Shown here piece by piece: positions 59,686-64,000 of a stretch of 64,000 nt of DNA. The notes below the pieces were generated by a model. It ran no database searches. It was not told the origin of the DNA and saw only the letters and a list, made by a program, of their open reading frames with translations. The stretch's first letter is position 1. Each line of letters starts with the position of its first letter. A program made the position numbers and the translations under genes. The DNA comes from Streptomyces antimicrobicus (GTDB taxonomy: Bacteria > Actinomycetota > Actinomycetes > Streptomycetales > Streptomycetaceae), in contig NZ_JAJAUY010000013.1 of NCBI RefSeq assembly GCF_020532625.1, forward strand, positions 19,721-83,720, written 5' to 3'.

Positions 59686-59976
59686 TCAGACGGCGATGGC
59701 GACGTCCGTCAGGCTGCCGGTCTCGGTCACGACGACCTTGCGGTCGGCCGTGCCGCCCGGGACGAGGGCCCGCAGGGTCCACTCACCCGGCGCCGCGTAG
59801 AAGCGGAACTGGCCGGTGGCCGAGGTCGGGACCTCGGCGGTGAACTCGCCGCCGCCGTCCAGCAGGCGGACGTAGCCCGAGACGGGCTCGCCGTCCTTGG
59901 TCACCTGGCCCTGGATGGCCGTCTCACCCGGCTTGAGGGTCGAGACGTCGGGTCCGCCGATCTGTGCTCCGCACAT
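59686..59976 (-). CDS. DUF1416 protein (SseC-like)
   Basis: A 96-residue protein that starts MCGAQIGGPD and forms an Ig/transthyretin-like beta-sandwich (IQGQVTKDGEPVSGYVRLLDGGGEFTAEV...GQFRFYAAPGEWTLRAL). It lies 33 nt downstream of the thiosulfate sulfurtransferase. The same pairing is found as sseC-cysA in mycobacteria, so it is a partner of sulfur transfer. The N-terminal Cys may be the functional residue; that is inference. Confidence 0.87.
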   Translation of the reverse strand: MCGAQIGGPDVSTLKPGETAIQGQVTKDGEPVSGYVRLLDGGGEFTAEVPTSATGQFRFYAAPGEWTLRALVPGGTADRKVVVTETGSLTDVAIAV

Positions 59977-60009
59977 GTTCTCTGTCCTGTCCTGAGAGAA
60001 GAAGTGGTC

Positions 60010-60855
60010 TTACTTGGTGGCGCCGAGCTCGATCGGCACGCCGACGAGCGAGCCGTACTCGGTCCACGAGCCGTCGTAGTTCTTGACGTTCTCCTGGCCG
60101 AGGAGCTCGTGGAGCACGAACCACGTCAGCGCGGAGCGCTCACCGATGCGGCAGTAGGCGATGGTGTCCTTCGCCAGGTCGACCTGCTCGGTCTCGTAGA
60201 GGGCCTTGAGCTCGTCGTCCGACTTGAAGGTGCCGTCGTCGTTGGCGTTCTTCGACCACGGGATGTTGCGGGCGCTCGGCACGTGGCCGGGACGCTGCGA
60301 CTGCTCCTGCGGCAGGTGCGCCGGGGCGAGCAGCTTGCCGCTGAACTCGTCGGGGGAACGGACGTCGACCAGGTTCTTGTTGCCGATCGCGGCCACGACG
60401 TCGTCGCGGAAGGCGCGGATGGAGGTGTCCTGGGCCTTGGCCTTGTACTGGGTGGCCGGGCGCTGCGGGACCTCGGAGCCGTCGACCAGGTCGCGGGAGT
60501 CCAGCTCCCACTTCTTGCGGCCGCCGTCGAGGAGGCGGACGTCCTGGTGGCCGTAGAGCTTGAAGTACCAGTAGGCGTACGAGGCGAACCAGTTGTTGTT
60601 GCCGCCGTAGAGGACGACCGTGTCGTCGTTGGAGATGCCCTTGGCCGAGAGGAGCTTCTCGAAGCCCTCCTGGTCGACGAAGTCACGGCGGACCGGGTCC
60701 TGGAGGTCCTTCTTCCAGTCGATCCGGATGGCGTTCGCGATGTGGTTCTTGTCGTACGCGGACGTGTCCTCGTCCACCTCGACGATCACGACGTTGGCGT
60801 CGTTCAGGTGGGCCTCGACCCAGTCGGCGTCGACGAGGACGTCGCTGCGGCTCAT
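60010..60855 (-). CDS. Thiosulfate sulfurtransferase (tandem rhodanese)
   Basis: A 281-residue two-domain rhodanese. The inactive N-terminal domain starts MSRSDVLVDADWVEAHL. The catalytic C-terminal domain has the persulfide Cys in TIAYCRIGERSALTW; the loop CRIGERS is the sulfurtransferase type. It moves sulfane sulfur from thiosulfate to a thiophilic acceptor in the cytoplasm. AGGAG lies seven nt before the ATG. A 261-nt leader region with an upstream Cys-containing leader peptide suggests control by cysteine or sulfur status. DUF1416 follows in the operon. Confidence 0.93.
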   Translation of the reverse strand: MSRSDVLVDADWVEAHLNDANVVIVEVDEDTSAYDKNHIANAIRIDWKKDLQDPVRRDFVDQEGFEKLLSAKGISNDDTVVLYGGNNNWFASYAYWYFKLYGHQDVRLLDGGRKKWELDSRDLVDGSEVPQRPATQYKAKAQDTSIRAFRDDVVAAIGNKNLVDVRSPDEFSGKLLAPAHLPQEQSQRPGHVPSARNIPWSKNANDDGTFKSDDELKALYETEQVDLAKDTIAYCRIGERSALTWFVLHELLGQENVKNYDGSWTEYGSLVGVPIELGATK

Positions 60856-61115
60856 GATGTTTCTCCTCCGGGGCAGTGTGCGGCGGCTGTGCAGGTGCGG
60901 TGCTGCGGTGCGGGGTGCGGATGCTGCGGTGCGTGCGCGGACGTGGTGCGCTGCGCTGCTCGTCGTGCGTGAGGCGGGTGCGCCAGGGCGTCCTGGCGTC
61001 CTGTCTCCTGGGCGTCCTGGCGGGGCGCCCAAGGCGGTCGGTCAGGTGCGGTCACGCGGAGGGGCCGGGTCCACGGCCGACGATCGAGCGGGGTGCGTAC
61101 GGATGCGCGGGGCGC

Positions 61116-61199
61116 TCACATCGGGCGACAGAGCATGGCGGCGACGCGACACAGGTCTACTGCCCGTCGCTTCGTGAGGTCCGCCTGCTGTCGCTTCAT
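61116..61199 (-). CDS. Cys-containing leader peptide upstream of the sulfurtransferase
   Basis: A 27-residue basic peptide, starting MKRQQAD and containing LTKRRAVDLCRVAAMLC. It ends after CRPM at a TGA. It has two Cys codons (both TGT) near the end. A TACGAT -10 ends eight nt before the ATG, and no ribosome site is present, so it is predicted to be leaderless; an upstream in-frame ATG at 61205 is less likely. Short peptides of this LTxRRxVDLCRV type precede sulfur genes in Streptomyces and resemble attenuator leaders. Regulation by Cys-tRNA availability is inference. Confidence 0.72.
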   Translation of the reverse strand: MKRQQADLTKRRAVDLCRVAAMLCRPM

Positions 61200-61207
61200 A
61201 GGCATGG

Positions 61208-61237
61208 ATCGTAGGGAGGAACCAGGCGCCCTGTCAC
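61208..61237 (-). promoter_or_regulatory. Promoter of the leader peptide and sulfurtransferase operon
   Basis: On the minus strand GTGACA (-35; 61232-61237) and TACGAT (-10; 61208-61213) are 18 bp apart. The predicted start coincides with the leader-peptide ATG. The 60856-61115 stretch between leader peptide and sulfurtransferase holds no other gene I can support. Confidence 0.55.
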
Positions 61238-61280
61238 CGGCGTTTCATATCCCGAGACGGAATCGTCCGCAGAATAAGAT

Positions 61281-61328
61281 TCAAACCCGCTCCGGACGGG
61301 CCCGGCGGACCCCGTGGAGCGGGTTTGA
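61281..61328 (-). terminator. Terminator after the DUF2993 gene
   Basis: A perfect 13-bp stem TCAAACCCGCTCC (61281-61293) / GGAGCGGGTTTGA (61316-61328), 22 nt past the DUF2993 stop. Confidence 0.8.
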
Positions 61329-61350
61329 CTGCGGATCGGACCTGGTCGTC

Positions 61351-62046
61351 TCACGATCCGGCCAGAACCACGTCCTTGCCGCCGATCGTCAGGTGCACGC
61401 CGCCCGCGTCCGAGGTCAGGCCGGACAGCTCGATGCCCTTGGGCAGGCCGTCGATGCGGCGGTCGAAGTCGGTCTTCCTGCGGACCATCCCCTCGACGCC
61501 GGGGATGCCCTCGCCGGGGACCTCGTCGGCGCGGACGCGGACCGTGGTGCCGTCGACCAGGCTGATGGTGGACACCACGCTCCGGGTGATGCTGCGGCCG
61601 AGGATCTCGACGGTGGCCGTGACCTTCACCTTCCCGGGCGCGCCGCCGTACGTCAGCGTCACGCCGGTCTGGGAGGCCTTGGTGAGGTCCTCGTACGAGA
61701 CCAGCGCGGTGCCGTCGACGGCCGCGGCGGTCCCGCCGGAGTAGTCGCTCTTGACCGCGACGTCGTGGAAGCGGGCGTCGAGCTGGGTGATCCGCAGCCG
61801 GCGGCCGTCGGCGCTCGCCTCGACCCCCTTGAGGCGGACGTCGACCTGCTCCAGCTCGTGGCCGAGCGCCTGCGTCAGGAACGGGAAGCCGTGGATGTCC
61901 ACCTCGGTGCTCCCGGCCAGGCCGCGGCCGATCTGGACCCGGGCGGCCAGCTCGTCCTCGGCGTAACCGGCCGCCCAGCGGTCCACGGCCACGAAGAGCC
62001 CGGCCAGGACCAGTCCGATGATCAGAATTATGCGTAGGGCGCGCAC
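61351..62046 (-). CDS. DUF2993 (LmeA-like) lipid-binding-type protein
   Basis: A 231-residue protein. An N-terminal membrane anchor or signal (ALRIILIIGLVLAGLFVAVD) is followed by a DUF2993 beta-rich domain: VDIHGFPFLTQALGHELEQVDVRLKGV is its typical opening. Mycobacterial LmeA of this family binds phosphoinositides and acts in envelope glycolipid metabolism; that role here is inferred from the family. The GTG at 62046 has GGAGG six nt upstream, better than the ATG eight codons earlier. Confidence 0.86.
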   Translation of the reverse strand: MRALRIILIIGLVLAGLFVAVDRWAAGYAEDELAARVQIGRGLAGSTEVDIHGFPFLTQALGHELEQVDVRLKGVEASADGRRLRITQLDARFHDVAVKSDYSGGTAAAVDGTALVSYEDLTKASQTGVTLTYGGAPGKVKVTATVEILGRSITRSVVSTISLVDGTTVRVRADEVPGEGIPGVEGMVRRKTDFDRRIDGLPKGIELSGLTSDAGGVHLTIGGKDVVLAGS

Positions 62047-62089
62047 GAGTCCTCCCCCTTGGATGATCAAGTGATCGTGAGGCTACTGG

Positions 62090-64000
62090 CTAGCCGACGA
62101 CACGTCCGATCAGGTAGACGGCCGGCGCGGCGACCGCCAACGGGAGGGCGACGCCCGCCGTCATGTGGACGAACTTCGACGGGTAGTCGTACGCCGCCAC
62201 GCGCAGGCCGATCAGGGCGCAGACGCCCGCGACCAGGCCGAGCAAGGCGCCGCCGGCGGCCCCCACGTCGGTCAGCCCGCCGACGGCCACGCCCGCCCCC
62301 GCGGCGGCGGCCAGCGCCACCCCGACCGAGGGCGCGGGCGGCAGCGGCAGGGCCCGGGCGAAGGTGGCGACCGCGACGGCGACCGCGCCGACCGTGACCG
62401 CGGCGAGGTCGGCCGCGAGGTAGCCCGCGCAGACGATCGCCAGGGCGGCGGAGGCGACGGAGGCCATCAGGCCGTACATGCGCTCGTCGGGATCGGCGTG
62501 GCTGCGCAGCTGCAGCACCAGGGTGAGCAGCACCCAGGCGCCGAGCGTGCCGACGACGGCGCCCGGGCCGTACGCGTCGTCCACGGCGAGCACCGCGATG
62601 TCGGCCGTGACCGCTCCGGCGAAGGCCAGGGCGATGCCCTGCCGGGCGGGCCACATCCCGTTGAGCCGGAACCAGCCGGCGGCGGTGAGCCCCTGCAGCA
62701 GGACGAGCGGCACGAGCAGCGCGAACTCGCCGACGGCGGCCGCGCCCGCGAGGAGGACGCCGAGCCCGGTCGTCACGAGCGCCGGCTGCGGCCCCGGGTC
62801 GATGATGGGCGACCGCCCTTCGGCCCGCGCCTGCGCCGGGTCGATGACCCGCGTGCTCCCCCCGAGCGTCGGCTCGGAATACCCGGCCCCGGCGGCGGAG
62901 GGCTCCGCGTGGGGCTCCGCCGGGGCGGGGGCGTCGTCGCGCACGGGCGGCAGGTACGCCGTCTGCGCGGCAGCATCGGCGGGCGCGCCGGTCGGGAAAC
63001 CCGCCCCGGCGGAGGCGTCGTCGCGGACCGGCGGAAGGTACGCCGTCTGCGCGGCAGCATCGGCCGAAGCCGCGCCCGCCGGGAAACCCGCCCCGGCGAA
63101 GGCGTCGTCGCGGACCGGCGGAAGGTACGCCGTCTGCGCGGCGGCATCGGCGGGCGCGCCCGTCGGGAAACCCGCCCCGGCCGAGGCGTCGTCACGGACC
63201 GGCGGCAGGTAGGCAGTCTGGGCTGCCGGGTCGGCGGGCGCACCCGCCGGGTACCCGGCACCCGCAACGCCGAGCGGGTGCGGAGCACCCGCCCCGTCGG
63301 GGCCGGGCGCGTTCCCGCGGACCGGCGGAAGGTACGCCGTCTGCGCGGCAGCATCGACCGAAGCCGCGCCTGCCGGGAAACCCGCCCCGGCGGGAGCATC
63401 GTCACGCACGGGCGGCAGGTACGCCGTCTGCGCGGCAGCATCGGCCGAAGCCGCGCCTGCGGGGAAACCGGCCCCAGCGGAGGCGTCGTCACGGACCGGC
63501 GGAAGATACGCCGTCTGCGCGGCAGCATCGACCGAAGCCGCGCCTGCCGGGAAACCCGCCCCGGCCGAGGCGTCGTCGCGGACCGGCGGCAGGTACGCCG
63601 TCCGGGCCGCCGCGTCGGCCGGCTCGCGGACCGGGGGCAGGTAGGCGGTCGGGGCCGCCGCGTCGGGGGTCGGGGTGCCCGGCCACGGAGTGGCCGCGGC
63701 CTGCGCCCCGGGGGCGGGCGCCGCCGGGGCCTCGGGGCGGAACCACTCGTCCGGCGCAGCCAGCCCGGCCGCGCCCTGCGCGGGTGCGGCGGGTGCGGCG
63801 GGTGCGGGCGCGCCCCCGGAGGTGTAGGGGGGCGGGTACGCCGCCTCGGCGGGAGCCGCCGCAGGGGCCGGGGCCTCGTCCCGGAACCAGCCCGCCGGAG
63901 CCAACGGCTCCTGGCTCGGGCCGGGCGCCGGGACGCCGCCGTACGCGGCGGCCGGCGGCTGCTGCGCCGGTACCCCGCCCAGGGCCCCGCCACCCCAGCC
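62090..64000 (-). CDS. Repeat-rich membrane protein (5' end outside window)
   Basis: At least 636 residues; the frame stays open to the window edge, so the N-terminus is missing. The visible N-terminal part is Pro/Ala-rich with WFRDEAP and EWFRPEAP segments. Nine copies of TAYLPPVR follow in 28-29-residue repeats, then a linker (GGSTRVIDPAQARAEGRSPIIDPG) and about nine to ten membrane helices. No transporter signature is recognised. The regularly spaced Thr in the repeats resembles Ser/Thr-kinase target arrays, a guess only. The gene lies 43 nt upstream of the DUF2993 gene on the same strand. Confidence 0.75.
   Translation of the reverse strand, partial: GWGGGALGGVPAQQPPAAAYGGVPAPGPSQEPLAPAGWFRDEAPAPAAAPAEAAYPPPYTSGGAPAPAAPAAPAQGAAGLAAPDEWFRPEAPAAPAPGAQAAATPWPGTPTPDAAAPTAYLPPVREPADAAARTAYLPPVRDDASAGAGFPAGAASVDAAAQTAYLPPVRDDASAGAGFPAGAASADAAAQTAYLPPVRDDAPAGAGFPAGAASVDAAAQTAYLPPVRGNAPGPDGAGAPHPLGVAGAGYPAGAPADPAAQTAYLPPVRDDASAGAGFPTGAPADAAAQTAYLPPVRDDAFAGAGFPAGAASADAAAQTAYLPPVRDDASAGAGFPTGAPADAAAQTAYLPPVRDDAPAPAEPHAEPSAAGAGYSEPTLGGSTRVIDPAQARAEGRSPIIDPGPQPALVTTGLGVLLAGAAAVGEFALLVPLVLLQGLTAAGWFRLNGMWPARQGIALAFAGAVTADIAVLAVDDAYGPGAVVGTLGAWVLLTLVLQLRSHADPDERMYGLMASVASAALAIVCAGYLAADLAAVTVGAVAVAVATFARALPLPPAPSVGVALAAAAGAGVAVGGLTDVGAAGGALLGLVAGVCALIGLRVAAYDYPSKFVHMTAGVALPLAVAAPAVYLIGRVVG
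62936..63655. repeat. 84-87-bp coding tandem repeats
   Basis: Nine imperfect units, each containing GGAAGGTACGCCGTCTGCGC or a close variant on the plus strand. They encode the TAYLPPVR repeats of the protein at 62090-64000. Units alternate between 84 and 87 bp; one is interrupted by unique sequence around 63240-63310. Confidence 0.9.

Noticed and set aside
62936..63655. Possible CRISPR array
   Set aside because: Units are contiguous 84-87-bp coding repeats without unique spacers and stay in one reading frame.

Overview
The window comes from the chromosome of a Streptomyces-type actinomycete. The evidence is the very high G+C with third-position bias, frequent GTG starts, many leaderless starts, and genes diagnostic of the group: msiK, DasR-type operators beside nagKA, cdgB, rsiG, nur, hbpS-senS-senR, mshA and phoR-phoP/phoU. 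Gene order matches my recollection of the S. coelicolor region running leftward from groEL2 to the sulfurtransferase locus. It looks like core chromosome. I see no prophage, insertion sequence, CRISPR array or biosynthetic gene cluster.

Left part (1-26800). A four-half-site CIRCE operator probably serves a groEL gene just off the left edge. A cold-shock gene follows. Next is a threonine-synthase paralogue behind a SAM-I riboswitch, in an operon with a MoaD/ThiS/CysO-like sulfur carrier ending Gly-Gly-Cys. Then come compatible-solute genes (gpgS, otsA, otsB). An orphan sugar-binding lipoprotein diverges from nagK-nagA, with two DasR-like sites between them. A PfkB kinase, the diguanylate cyclase cdgB with a BldD-like box, a flavin reductase, arfB, terD and an M1 peptidase follow. 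The haem/redox system hbpS-senS-senR comes next, then a secreted M4-protease homologue with a destroyed active site, acetyltransferases, a small-molecule kinase and an FAD oxidoreductase.

Middle part (26800-45600). A tRNA-Thr(TGT) precedes msiK, the shared ATPase of sugar ABC importers, which has its own DasR-like site. Next are a sugar nucleotidyltransferase, a DoxX protein, an rRNA/tRNA 2'-O-methyltransferase, cysS, the isoprenoid pair ispD-ispF, and carD. The phosphate regulon core follows: phoR-phoP divergent from phoU, with Pho-box repeats between. A tiny Cys-rich metallothionein-like peptide, phosphoglycerate mutase, an MFS transporter, a YbjN protein and mshA (mycothiol synthesis, with a sigma-R-type promoter) complete this part.

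Right part (45600-64000). This holds an NlpC/P60 wall hydrolase, a receiver-PP2C phosphatase, an HTH/HbhA-like operon, a PrmC-like methyltransferase, an Eis-like acetyltransferase, and rsiG (the c-di-GMP-dependent anti-sigma factor for WhiG, both c-di-GMP motifs visible). Next are dtd, ygfZ, nur and nitrobindin. An overlapping three-gene operon of related membrane-anchored extracytoplasmic proteins follows. The sulfurtransferase-DUF1416 operon is preceded by a leaderless Cys-containing leader peptide. A DUF2993 lipid-binding-type protein and a repeat-rich membrane protein running off the right edge close the window.

The strongest candidates for something undescribed are: (i) the SAM-riboswitch/threonine-synthase-like/sulfur-carrier operon, possibly a thiocarboxylate-dependent homocysteine route; (ii) a roughly 138-bp long-hairpin element present twice, in opposite orientations, with a compensatory base-pair change; (iii) the pseudo-M4 secreted protein; (iv) the Cys leader peptide upstream of the sulfurtransferase.
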